NCBI GenBank assembly: GCA_946800325.1
Contig: OX326960.1
Span: forward strand, 18,928,393 to 18,992,392
Direction of reading: 5' to 3'
DNA from: Luzula sylvatica
Taxonomy: Eukaryota; Streptophyta; Magnoliopsida; Poales; Juncaceae
Length of the DNA stretch: 64,000 nt
Part shown: positions 11,901 through 25,000 of the stretch, piece after piece
How the letters are laid out: every line of letters starts with the position of its first letter
Numbering within the stretch: position 1 is the stretch's first letter
Translations under genes and position numbers: made by a program
Notes under the pieces: model-generated
Told to the model about the DNA's origin: nothing
Seen by the model: the letters and a program-made list of their open reading frames with translations, nothing else
Databases searched by the model: none

Positions 11901-11936
11901 ACGACTATGATTCGACCCTCGAATCGATGGCGATCA

Positions 11937-11947
11937 CTCTGATACCA
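11937..11947 (-). other. primer-binding site (tRNA-iMet) of family-B element
   Basis: TGGTATCAGAG on the minus strand, 1 nt from the LTR end TGTAGGG at 11949. It is the same iMet-type primer site as in the first copia element, which places family B in Ty1/copia. Confidence 0.85.
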
Positions 11948-11948
11948 C

Positions 11949-12925
11949 TGTAGGGAAATATCCCGACCCCGTGCCCGCGCAGCGGATATGAAGGCCCAGT
12001 CCGGTTCCCAAAATCCAAGATCACGCCATGACTTCGAGGGTACGATGCATAAGAACGATAGATCTTTACCGGTACAAAATTGATTTCACTCGAAGGGTTG
12101 ATCGCGTTGGTGACTAGCCGCGCGTCCCATACCGCGCGTCTCCGACCACTTCGTCGACGATTATCAGTCCTCCGGATTGATCACCACCGAATTGCCACAT
12201 ATGTCGCTCCTCTACTCGTATCCACCTTGAGTCGTAAGACTTCGGTCGCGGGTGCAACTTCCTAGACGAAGCACCGGCAAACTTGCTCGATTAGATTGAT
12301 TCTCTATTCCGAGAAAAACTCATTTTCTCGGTTTTCTCTCTTCGCACTCTTTCACTCTCTGAAAGATGACTCTCAATATTCTGGATTAATCTTATTAATT
12401 CAACAGGTTGGACTGAATAGAGGAGAGAGAAATATCCTATTTATATCACATAGGATAAGGATGGGCCAAAAGGTACGTATATCTAATATACACCTTTTCA
12501 AACAGAAAATTGCAGACACCCTTTCAGTATTCTGTTGAAACGAAAGTATTAAATCGTTGCAACCGACTTTAAACCTTCACGAAAGTTGTAGATAATCGTA
12601 TTATCTTTCCAACACAATTTGGCCTGGCCCAATTGGATTTCCGATGCGAACGTTACGGACGTTTTACTAACTGTATGTCAAACTGTCGCACCCTTTCGGT
12701 ATTTCATTAAAACGACATTGATACTTCGTTCAAATGAAAAAATATTCTTACATGAAAGTTCTAGATAATCTCATTATCTATCTAACCCAATTTGAACCAT
12801 TCAAATTGGAGTTTCCCACAGAAAGTTATGCCAGTTTTACTAAAACTATTTCTTATGCCTACGAACGCGTACGTTCGTTTATCCTTGTGTGCACTTTTAC
12901 GGTTGATCCGAAACTGTATTTCTTT
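11949..12925 (-). repeat. family-B 5' LTR, outer end lost
   Basis: It ends TTTCCCTACA on the element strand next to the PBS. A TATA box GATATAAATAGGA is at 12436-12447. Its outer 500 bp matches 5190-5690 of the left copy. By comparison with the left copy about 200 bp of the outer end is missing, giving an original LTR of roughly 1.2 kb. The U3 has an internal repeat of a CCAATTGG...CCAAATTGGGTTG...ATTATCTA block. Confidence 0.72.
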
Positions 12926-15900
12926 CAACACAAGCAAAATACTCAATTTTCATTTCGTACTCAAAATACACCGTAATTGAAGACTAACATACACAAATTT
13001 ATTATTTTTTAAAAATTTCTTTAAAATGCAAAAACAGAAGTCTAACACCTTCAAAAAAATAAAATTATGATATTTTTTTAAAAATGCTAAAATTTTAGTG
13101 TCACACAAGCAAAATACTCAATTCTCATTTCGTATTCCAAATACTCCGTAATTGAAGACTAACACAAACAAATTTAAATTTTTTCAAAAATTTCTTAAAA
13201 TTGGAAAAACGTAAGTCTATTACCTTGAAAAAATTCAATTAAGATATTTTTTAAAAAAATGTTAAAATTGCAGGATAACAAAAGCAAAATACTCAATTTT
13301 CATTTCGTACTCAAAATACTCCGTAATTGAGGACTAACACACTCAAATTTAAAATTTTCAAAAATTTCTTAGAAATGGAAAAAAAGAAGTCTATAACACC
13401 TTCAAAAAAATAAAATTATGATATTTTTTAAAAAATGATAAAATTGAAGTATAACACAAGCAAAATACTCAATTTTCTTGTCGTACTCAAAGTACTCCGT
13501 AATTGAAGACTAACACACACAAATTTCAATTTTTCAAAATTTTTTTAAAAATGAAAAACTGAAGTCTAACACCTTTAAAAAATTCAATTAAAATATTTTT
13601 TTTAAAAATGTTAAAATTGAAAGGTAACACAAGCAAAATACTCAATTTTCATGTCGTCCTCAAAATACTCCGTAATTGAACACTAGCACACACAAATTTC
13701 AATTTTTTAAAAAATTTCGTAAATATGCCAAAACACAAAGTCTAACACCATAAAAAAAATTATGATATTTTTTAAAAAAATGCTAAAAATTAAGTGTAAC
13801 ACAAGAAAAATACTCAATTTTAATTTCGTACTCCAAATACACCATAATTGAAGTCTAACACACACAAAATTAAATTTTTTCATAAATTTCTTAAAAATGG
13901 AAAATGGTAAGTCTAAAACCTTTAAAAAATTCAATCAAGATATTTTTTAAAAAATGTTACAATAGAAGTATAACAGAAGAAAAATACTCAATTTTGATGT
14001 CGTACTCAAAATACTCCGTAATTGAAGAGTACCACACACAAATTTCAATTTTTTCAAAAACTTCTTAATAATGCAAGAATTGAAGTCTAACTCCTTCAAA
14101 AAATTCAATTAAGATATTTTATTAAAAAAGTGTTAAAATTGAAGTGTAACACAAGCATAATAATCAATTTTTATGTGCTACTCAAAATACTCCGTAATTG
14201 AAGACAAACACATACAAATTTCAATTTCTTCAAAAATTATGTAAAATTGCAAAAACAGAAGTCCAACACCTTCAAAAAATTAAATTATGAAATTTTTTAA
14301 AAAAATGCTAACATTGAAGTGTAAGACAAGCAAAATAATCAATTTTCATGTTGTACACAAAATACTCCGTAATTGAAGACTAACACACACACTTTTCAAT
14401 TTTTTCAAAAATTTCATAAAAATGAAAAAAAAGAAGTCTAACACCTTAAAAAATTCAATTAATATATTTTTTAAAAATATTAAAATTGAAGTGTAACACA
14501 AGCAAAATACTTAATTTCATAAAAATGCTAAAACTAAAGTCTAACACCTTCAAAAAATCGAATTATGATATTTTTAAAAAATATGTTAAAATTGAAGTGT
14601 AAGACGAGCAAAATACTAAATTTTTATTCCATACTCAACTTACTCCATAATTGAAAACTAACACACACAAATTTCATTTCTTTTCAAAAACTTAGTTAAA
14701 ATACAAAACCAAAAGTCTAACACCTTCAAAACGTAAAATTATGATATTTTATAATACAATCCTAAAAATGAAGTGCAACACAATCAAAATACTCAATTTT
14801 CATGTCGTACTCAAAATACTCCGTAATTGAAGACTAACACACACAAATTTCAATTTTTCAAAAATTTCATAAAAATGAAAAAACTGGAGTCTAACACCTT
14901 TAAAAAATTCAATTAAGATATTTTTTAAAGAATGTTAAAATTGAAGGGTAACACAAGCAAAATACTCAATTTTCATGTCGTACTCAAAATACTCCGTAAT
15001 TGAAGACGAATACACACAAATTTCAATTTTTTCAAAAATTTCGTAAATATACAAAAACTGAAGTCTAAAACCTTAAAAAAATTATGATATTTTAAAAAAA
15101 AAATGTTAAAATTTAAGTGTAGCACAAGGAAAATACTAAATTTTCATGTCGTACTCAAAATACTCCGTAATCGAAGACTAACACACACAAATTTCAATTT
15201 TTCAAAAATTTCTTAAAAATGAAAAATTGAAGTCTAACAAATTTAAAAAATTCAATTAAGTTATTTTTTTAAAAATGCTAAAATTTAAGTGTAACACAAG
15301 CAAAATACTCAATTTTCGTTTCGTACTCCAAATACACCGCAATTGAAGACTAACACATACAAATTTAAATTTTTCAAAAATTGCTTAAAACTGGAAAAAC
15401 ATAAGTCTAACACCATTAAAAAATTCAATTAAGATATTTTTTTTAATAATGTTACAATTGAAGTATTACAGAAGCAAAATACTCAATTTTCATGTCGTAC
15501 TCAAAATACTCTGTAATTGAAGACTAACACACACAAATTTCAATTTTTTCAAAAACTTCATAAAAATCCAAAAATTGATGTCACCTTCAAAAAATTCAAT
15601 AAAGATGTTTTTTTTTTAAATGTTTAAATTGAAGGGTAACACAAGCAAAATACTCAATTTTCATGTCGTACTCAAAATACTCCGTAATTGAAGACTAACA
15701 CACACAAATTTTGAATTTTTTCAAAAACTCCTTAAAAATGAAAAAACTGAAGTCTAACACCTTTAAAAAATGCAATTAAGATATTTTTTTTAAAAATGTT
15801 AAAATTGAAGGGTAACACAAGCAAAATACTCAATTTTCATGTCGTACTCAAAATACTCCGTAATTGAAGACTAACACAAACAAATTTAAATTTTTTTTAA

Positions 15901-18900
15901 AATTTCTTAAAACTGGAAAAACGTAAGTCTAACACCTTTAAAAAATTCAATTAAGATATTTTTTTTTAAATGTTAAAATTGAAGGGAACACAAGCAAAAT
16001 ACTAAATTTTCATGTCGTACTCAAAATACTCCATAATTGAAGACTAACACACACGAATTTCAATTTTTTTAAAAATTTCGAAAATATGCAAATACAGAAG
16101 TTTAACACCTTCAAAAAAAAATTATGTTATTTAAAAAAAATGCTAAAATTTAAGTGTAACACAAGCAAAATACTCAATTTCAATTTCGTACTCCAAATAC
16201 ACCGTAATTGAAGACTAACACGCACAAATTTAAATTTTTTCAAAATTTTTTATAAAACTGGAAAAACGTAGGTCTAACACCTTTAAAAAAATCAATTAAG
16301 ATATTTTTTTAAAAAATGTCACAATTGAAGTATAACAGAAGCAAAATACGCAATTTTCATGTTGTTGAAAAAAATGCTCCGTAATTGATGACTAACACAC
16401 TCAAATTTCAATTTTTTCAAAAATTTCTCAAAAATGCAAAAACATTAGTCTAACACCTTTAAAAAAATAAAATTGTGATATTTTTTAAAAAATGATAAAA
16501 TTTAAGTGTAACACAAGCAAAATACTCAATTTTCATTTCGTACTCCAAATACACCGTAATTGAAGACTAACACGCACAAATTTAAATTTTTTCAAAAACA
16601 TTTTAAAACTAGAAAAACGTAAGTCTAACACCTTTAAAAAAATCAATTAAGATATTTTTTTTTAAATGTCACAATTGAAGTATAACTGAAGCAAAATACT
16701 CGATTTTCATGTCGTACTCAAAATACTCCGTAATTGGAGACTAACACACACAAATTTCAATTTTTTCAAAAACTACTCAAAAATGCAAAAATTGAAGTCT
16801 AACCTTCAAAAAATTCAATTAAGATATTTTTTAAAAAAAGTGTTAAAATTGAAGTGTAACACAATCATAATACTCAATTTTTATATGCTACTCAAAATAC
16901 TCCGTTATAGAAGACTAACACACACAAATTTCCATTTTTTCAAAAATTACATTAAATTGCAAAAACAGAAGTCTGACACCTACAAAAAAAATTAACTTAT
17001 GATATTTTTTTAAAAAAATGCTAAAATTGAAGTGTAAGTCAAGCAAAATACTCAATTTACATGTAGTACTCAAAATACTCCGTAATTGAAGACTAACACA
17101 CACACTTTTCAATTTTTTTAAAAATTTCACAAAAATGAAAAAACAAAGAAGTCTAACACCTTCAAAAATTCAATTAAGATATATTTTTTTAAAAGTTAAA
17201 ATTGAAGGGTAACACAAGCAAAATACTCAATTTTCATGTCGTACTCAAAATACTCCGTAATTGAAGACTAACACAAACAAATTTCAATTTTTTCAAAAAC
17301 TTCTTAAAAATGAAAAAACTCAAGTCTAACACCTTTAAAAAATTCAATTAAGATATTTTTTTTTAAAATGTTAAAATTGTAGGGTAACACAAGCAAAATA
17401 CTCAATTTTCATGTCGTACTCAAAATACTCCGTAATTGAAGACAAAAACACGCAAATTTAAATTTTTTTAAAAATTTCTTAAAACGGGAAAAACGTAAGC
17501 CTAACACCTTTAGAAAATTCAATTAAGATATTTTTTAAAAAAATGTTATAATTGAAGGGTGACACAAGCAAAATACTAAATTTTCATGTCGTACTCAAAA
17601 TACTCCATAATTGAAGACTAACACACACAAATTTCAATTTTTTAAAAAATTTTGTAAATATGCAAAAACAGAAGTCTAATACCTTCAAAAAAGAAATTAT
17701 GATATTCATAAAAAAAATGATAAAATTTAAGTGTAACACAAGCAAAATACTAAATTTTAATTTCGTACTCCAATTACACCGTAATTGAAGACTAACAAGC
17801 ACAAATTTAAATTTTTCCAAAAATTTCTTAAAACTGGAAAAACGTTGGTCTAACCCCTTTAAAAAAATCAATTAAGATATTTTTTAAACAAATGTCACAA
17901 TTGAAGTATAACAGAAGCAAAATACTCAATTTTCATGTCGTACTCAAAATACTCCGTAATTGAAGACTAACACAGAAAAATTTCAATTTTTTCAAAAACT
18001 TCTTAAAAATGCAAAAATTGAAGTCTAACCTTCAAAAAAATTAAATTATGATATTTTTTTTTAAAAATGCTAAAATTGAATTGTAAGTCAAGCAAAATAT
18101 TCAATTTTCATGTAGTACTCAAAATACTCCGTAATTGAAGGCTAACACACACACTCTTCAATTTTTTCAAAAAATTCATCGAAATGAAAAAAAAGAAGTC
18201 TAACACCATAAAAAATTCCATGAAGATATTTTTTTAAAAACGTTAAAATTGAGGTGTAACACAACCAAAATGCTCAATTTTCATTTCGTACTCAAAATAC
18301 TCCGTAATTGAGGACTAACACACACAAATATAAATTTTTTCAAAAATTCCATAAAAATGCAAAAACAGAAGTCTAACACCTTCAAAAAAATAAAATTGTG
18401 ATATTTTTTAAAAAATGCTAAAATTTAAGTGTAACACAAGCAAAATACTCAAGTTTCATTTCGTACTCCAAATACTCCGTAATTGAAGACTAACACACAC
18501 AAATTAAAAAAATTTCAAAAATTTCTTAAAACTGGAAAAACGTAAGTCTAACACCTTTAAAAAATTCAATTAAGATATTTATTTAAAACATGTTACAATT
18601 GAAGTATAACAGAAGCAAAATACTCAATTTTCATGTCGTACTCAAAATACTCCGTAATTGAAGACAAACACACGCAAATTTCAATATTTTCAAAAACTTC
18701 TTAAAAATGCAAAAATTGAAGTCTAACCTTCAAAAAATTCAATTAAGATATTTTTTAAAAAAAGTGTTAAAATTGAAGTGTAACACAAGCATAATACTCA
18801 ATTTTTATGTGCTACTCAAAATACTCCGTTATTGAAGACTAACACACACAAATTTCAATTTTTTCGAAAAATACGAAAAATTTCAAAATCAGAAGTCTAA

Positions 18901-21837
18901 CACTTTCAAAAAAATTAAATTATGATATTTTTTTTAAAAAATGCTAAAATTGAAGTGTAAGTCAAGAAAAATACTCAATTTTCTTGTAGTACTCAAAATA
19001 CTCCGTAATTGAAGACTAACACACACACTTTTCAATTTTTTCAAAAATTTCATAAAAATTAAAAAACAATAAGTCTAACACCTTCAAAAATTCAATTAAG
19101 ATATTTTTTTTTAAAACGTTAAAATTGAAGTGTAACACAAGCAAAATACTCAATTTTCATTTCGGAATCCATATACTCCGTAATTGAAGACTAACAAACA
19201 CAAATTTAAATTTTTTCAAAAATTTCTTAAAACTGGAAAAACTTAAGTCTAACACCTTTAAAAAATTCAATTACGATTTTTTAAAACATGTTACAATTGA
19301 AGTATAAAAGAAGCAAAATACTCAATTTTCATGTCATACTCAAAATACTCCTTAATTGAGGATTAACACACACAATTTCAATTTTTTCAAAAACTTCTTA
19401 AAAATGGAAAAATTGAAGTCTAACACCTTCAAAAAATTCAATGAAGATATTTTTTTTAAAAAGTGTTAAACTTGAAGTGTAACACAAGCAAAATACTCAA
19501 TTGTCATTTCATACTCAAAATACTCCGTAATTGAGGACTAACGCACACAAATTTAAATTTTTTCAAAAATTTCTCAAAAATGCAAAAATAGAAGTCTAAC
19601 ACCTTCAAAAAAATAAAATTAAGATATTTTTTCAAAAATGATAAAATTGAAGTGTAACACAAGCAAAATACTCAATTTTTATGTCGTACTCAAAATACTC
19701 CGTAATTGAAGACTAACACACACAAATTTCAATTTTTCAAAAATTTCTTAAAAATGAAAAAACTGAAGTCTGACACCTTTAAAAAATTCAATTAAGATAC
19801 TTTTTAAAAAATGTTAAAATTGAAGGGTAACACAAGCAAAATACTCAATTTTCATGTCGTACTCAAAATACTCCGTAATTGAAGACTAACACACACAAAT
19901 TTCAATTTTTTCAAAAATTTCGTAAATATGTAAAAACAGAAGTCTAACACCTTCAAAAAAATTAAATTGTGATATTTTTTAAATAATGCTAATATTTAAG
20001 TATAACACAAGCAAAATACTCAAATTTCATTTCGTACTCCAAATAATCCGTAATTGAAGACTAACACACACAAATTTAAATTTTTTCATAAATTTCTTAA
20101 AACTGGAAAAACGTAATTCTTACACCATCAAAAAATTCAATGAAGATATTTTTTCAAAAAAGTGTTCAAATTGAAGTGTAACCCAAGCAAAATACTCAAT
20201 TTTCATTTCGTACTCAAAATACTCCGTAATTGAGGACTAACACACACAAATTTAATTTTTTTCAAAAATTTCATAAAAATGCAAAAACAGAAGTCTAACA
20301 CCTTCAAAAAAATAAAATTATGACATTTTTTAAAAAATGATCAAATTGAAGTGTAACACAAGAAAAATACTCAATTTTTATGTCGTACTCAAAATACTCC
20401 GTAATTGAAGACTAACACACACAAATTTCAATTTTTCAAAAATTTCTTAAAAATGAAAAAACTGAAGTCTAACACCTTTAAAAAATTCAATTAAGATTTT
20501 TTTTTTTAAATATTAAAATTGAATGGTAACACAAGCGAAATACTAAATTTTCATGTCGTACTCAAAATACTCCGTAATTGAAGACTAACACACACAAATT
20601 TCAATGTTTTCAAAAATTTCGAAAATATATAAAAACAGAAGTCCAACACCTTCAAAAAAATTATTATTATATTTTTTAAAAAAAATACAAAAATTTAAAT
20701 GTAACACAAGCAAAATATTCAATTTTCATTTCATACTCCAAATACACGGTAATTGAAGTCTAACACACAAAAATTTTAATTTTTTTTAAAATTTTCTTAA
20801 AACTGGAAAAACGTAAGTCTAACACCTTTAAAAAAATCAATTAAGATATTTTTTTTAATAATGTTACAATCGAAGTATTACAGAAGCAAAATACTCAATT
20901 TTCATGTCGTACTCAAAATACTCCGTAATTGAAGACTAACACACACAAATTTCAATTTTTTCAAAAACTTCATAAAAATCCAAAAATTGAAGTCACCTTC
21001 AAAAAATTCAATAAAGATGTTTTTTTTTAAATGTTTAAATTGAAGGGTAACACAAGCAAAATACTCAATTTTCATGTCGTACTCAAAATACTCCGTAATT
21101 GAAGACTAACACACACAAATTTTGAATTTTTTCAAAAACTCCTTAAAAATGAAAAAACTGAAGTCTAACACCTTTAAAAAATGAAATTAAGATATTTTTT
21201 TTAAAAATGTTAAAATTGAACGGTATCACAAGCAAAATAATCAATTTTCATGTCGTACTCAAAATACTCCGTAATTGAAGACTAACACAAACAAATTTAA
21301 ATTTTTTTAAAAATTTCTTAAAACTGGAAAAACGTAAGTCTGACACCTTTAAAAAATTCAATTATGATATTTTTTATAAAAATGTTATAATTGAAGGGTA
21401 ACACAAGCAAAATACTAAATTTTCATGTCGTACTCAAAATACTCCATAATTGAAGACTACCACACACAAATTTCAATTTTTTTAAAAATTTCGTAAATAT
21501 GCAAAAACAGAAGTCTAATACCTTCAAAAAAAAATTATGATATTCATAAAAAAAAATGCTAAAATTTAAGTGTAACACGCGCAAAATACTCAATTTTAAT
21601 TTCGTACTCCAATTACACCGTAATTGAAGACTAATACGCACAAATTTCAATTTTTTCAAAAATTTCTTAAAACTCGAAAAACGTTGTTCTAACCCCTTTA
21701 AAAAAATCAATTAAGATATTTTTTAAAAAAAATGTCAAAATTGAAGTATAACATAAGCAAAATACTCAATTTTTATGTCGTACTCAAAATACTCCGTAAT
21801 TAAAGACTAACACACACACTTTTCATGTCGTACTCCA

Positions 21838-22070
21838 ATTTTATTTTATTTTTTTTAATTTTTACTTTTTTTGAGTAAATTCGGAGAGGGCTCAAAGTCC
21901 CCCTTCCAAACACAATCTTCTTTTTTTTTTTATTACAAACCCGTAGGCCACACACTCTTTTCACTCATTTAACATTTAATCTATAATCCAGTGTTCCCGC
22001 CGGGAATCGAACCACACACTTCTCGCTCCCTAGTCAAGAGGTGTGACCAACTAGGCTAACTCTAGTGGGC
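21838..22070 (-). mobile_element. tRNA-derived SINE inside the satellite
   Basis: On the minus strand the head is CCACTAGAGTTAGCCTAG, with A box TAGCCTAGTTGG (plus 22047-22058) and B box GGTTCGATTCC (22003-22013), both matching pol III consensus. A unique body follows (ATAGATTAAATGTTAAATG, GTGTGGCCTACGGGTTTG, CCCTCTCCGAATTTACTC) and an A-rich tail. It matches the copy at 50182-50412 over its whole length with few changes. Flanking CACACACA on both sides could be the target duplication, with about 20 nt of satellite-like filler (TTTCATGTCGTACTCCAA) next to the tail. Confidence 0.9.
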
Positions 22071-25000
22071 CACACACATATTTCAATTTTTTCAAAAACT
22101 TCTTAAAAATACAAAAATTGAAGTCTAACCTTCAAAAAAATTAAATTATGATATTTTTTTAAAAAAATGCTAAAATTGAAATGTAAGTCAAGTAAAATAC
22201 TCAATTTTCACGTCGTACTCAAAAAACTCCGTAATTGAAGACTAACACACACACTTTTCAATTTTTTCAAAAATTGCATAGAAATGAAAAAAAAAAAAAG
22301 TCCAACACCATAAAAAATTCAATTAATATATTTTTTTAATAACGTTAAAATTGAAGTGTAACACAACCAAAACACTCAATTTTCATTTCGTACTCAAAAT
22401 ACTCCGTAATTGGGGACTAACACACACAAATATAAATTTTTTCAAAAATTTCTTAAAAATGCAAAAACAGAAGTCTAACACCTTCAAAAAAATAAAATTG
22501 TGATATTTTTTAAAAAATTCTAAAATTTATGTGTAACACAAGCAAAATTCTCAATTTTCATTTCGTACTCCAAATACTCCGTAATTGAAGACTAACACAC
22601 ACAAATTAAAAAAATTTCTAAAATTTCTAAAAACTGTAAAAACGTAAGTCTAACACCTTTAAAAAATTCAATTAAGATATTTTTTTAAAACATGTTACAA
22701 TTGAAGTATAACAGAAGCAAAATAATCAATTTTCATGTCGTACTCAATATACTCCGTAATTGAAGACAAACACACAAAAATTCCAATTTTTTCAAAAACT
22801 TCTTAAAAATGCAAAAATTGAAGTCTAACCTTCAAAAAATTTAATTAAGACATTTTTTTAAAAAAAGTGTTAAAATTGAAGTGTAACACAAGCATAATAC
22901 TCAATTTTATGTGCTACTCAAAATACTCCGTTATTGAAGACTAACACACACAAATTTCAATTTTTCAAAAATTACGTAAAATTGCTAAAATAGAAGTCTA
23001 AGACCTTCAAAAAAATTAAATTATGATATTTTTTTAAAAAATGCTAAAATTGAAGTGTAAGTCAAGCAAAATACTCAAAATACTCCGTAATTGAAGACTA
23101 ACACACACACTTTTCAATTTTTTCAAAAATTTCATAAAAATGAAAAAACAATAAGTCTAACACCTTAAAAAATTCAATTAAGATATTTTTTTTAAAAACG
23201 TTAAAACTGAAGTGGAACACAAGCAAAATACTCAATTTTCATTTCGTACTCCGAATACTCCGTAATTTAAGACTAACACACACAAATTTAAATTTTTTCA
23301 AAAATTTCTTAAAACTGGAAAAAAACTAAGTATGACACCTTTAAAAATTCAATTACGATATTTTTTTAAAACATGTTACAATTGAAGTATAACAGAAGCA
23401 AAATACTCAATTTTCATTTCGTACTCAAAATACTCCGTAATTGAGGACTAACACACACAAATTTAAATTTTTTTCAAAAATTTCTCAAAAATGCAAAAAC
23501 AGAACTCTAACAGCTTCAAAAAAATAAAATTATGATATTTTTTAAAAAATTATAAAATTGAAGTGTAACACAAGAAAAATACTCAATTTTTATGTCGTAC
23601 TCAAAATACTTCGTAATTGAAGACTAACACACACAAATTTAAATTTTTTCAAAAATTTCTTAAAACTGGAAAAACGTAAGTCTAACACCTTTAAAGAATT
23701 CAATTAAGATATTTTTTTAATAATGTTACAATTGAAGTATAACAGAAGCAAAATAGTAAATTTTCATGTCGTACTCAAAATACTCCGTAATTGTAGACTA
23801 ACACACACAAATTTCAATTTTTTCAAAAACTTCTTAAAAATGCAACAATTGAAATCTAACACCTTCAAAAAATTCAATTAAGACATTTTTTAAAAAAATG
23901 TTAAAATTGAAGGGTAACACATGCAAAATACTCAATTTTCATGTAGTGCTCAATATACTCCGTAATTGAAGACTAACACACACAAATTTCAATTTTTTCA
24001 AAAATCTCTTAAAACTCGAAAAACGTAAGTTTAACACCTTTAAAAAAATCAATGAAGATTTTTTTTTTAAATATCACAATTGAAGTATAACAGAAGCAAA
24101 ATACTCAATTTTCATGTCGTACTCAATATACTCCGTAGTTGAAGACTAACACACACAAATTTCAATTTTTTCAAAAACTTCTTAAAAATGCAAAAATTGA
24201 AGTCTAACCTTCAAAAAATTCAATTAAGATATTTTTTAAAAAAAAGTGTTAAAATTGATGTGTAACACAAGCATAATACTCAATTTTTATGTGCCTCTCA
24301 AAATACTCCGTTATTGAAGACTAACACACACAAATTTCAATTTTTTCAAAAATTACGTAAAATTGCGAAAACAGAAGTCTAACACTTCAAAAAAATTAAA
24401 TTATGATATTTTTTTAAAAAAATACTAAAATTTAAGTGTAACACAAGAAAAATACTCAATTTTCATTTCATATTCAAAATACTCCATAATTGAGGACTAA
24501 CACACACAAATTTAAATTTTTTCAAAAATTTCTTAAAAATGCAAAAACAGAAGTCTGACACCTTCAAAAAAATAAAATTGTGATATTTTTTAAAAAATTC
24601 TAAAATTTAAGTGTCACACAAGAAAAATACTCAAGTTTCATTTCGTACTCCAAATACTCCGTAATTGAAGAGTAACACACACAAATTTAATTTTTTCCAA
24701 AAATTTCATATAACTGGAAAAATGTAAGTCTAACACCTTTAAAAAATTCAATTAAGATATTTTTTTAAAACATGTCACAATTGAAGTATAACAGAAGCAA
24801 AAGACTCAATTTTCATGTCGTACTCAAAATAATCCGTAATTGAAAATTGACACACACAATTTTCAATTTTTTCAAAAACTTCTTAAAAATGCAAAAATTG
24901 AAGTGTGACAGCTTCAAAAAAATTCAATGAAGATATTTTTTTTAAAAAGTGTTAAAATTGAAGTGTAACACAAGGAAAATACTCAATTTTCATGTCATAC

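Larger units (their letters stand above)
8936..12925 (-). mobile_element. family-B retrotransposon, 5' LTR plus internal region (right copy)
   Basis: On the minus strand: an LTR (12925 to 11949), a PBS (11947-11937), then about 3 kb of internal sequence to about 8940. The part from 10260 to 8985 matches the left copy at 3572-4930. No long frame exists. The longest, 10129-10347 minus (72 residues), is of unknown type. The element is therefore decayed or non-coding (LARD-like). The LTR's outer end is missing: it stops abruptly where the satellite begins at 12926. The inner end is cut by the gypsy element. Confidence 0.72.
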
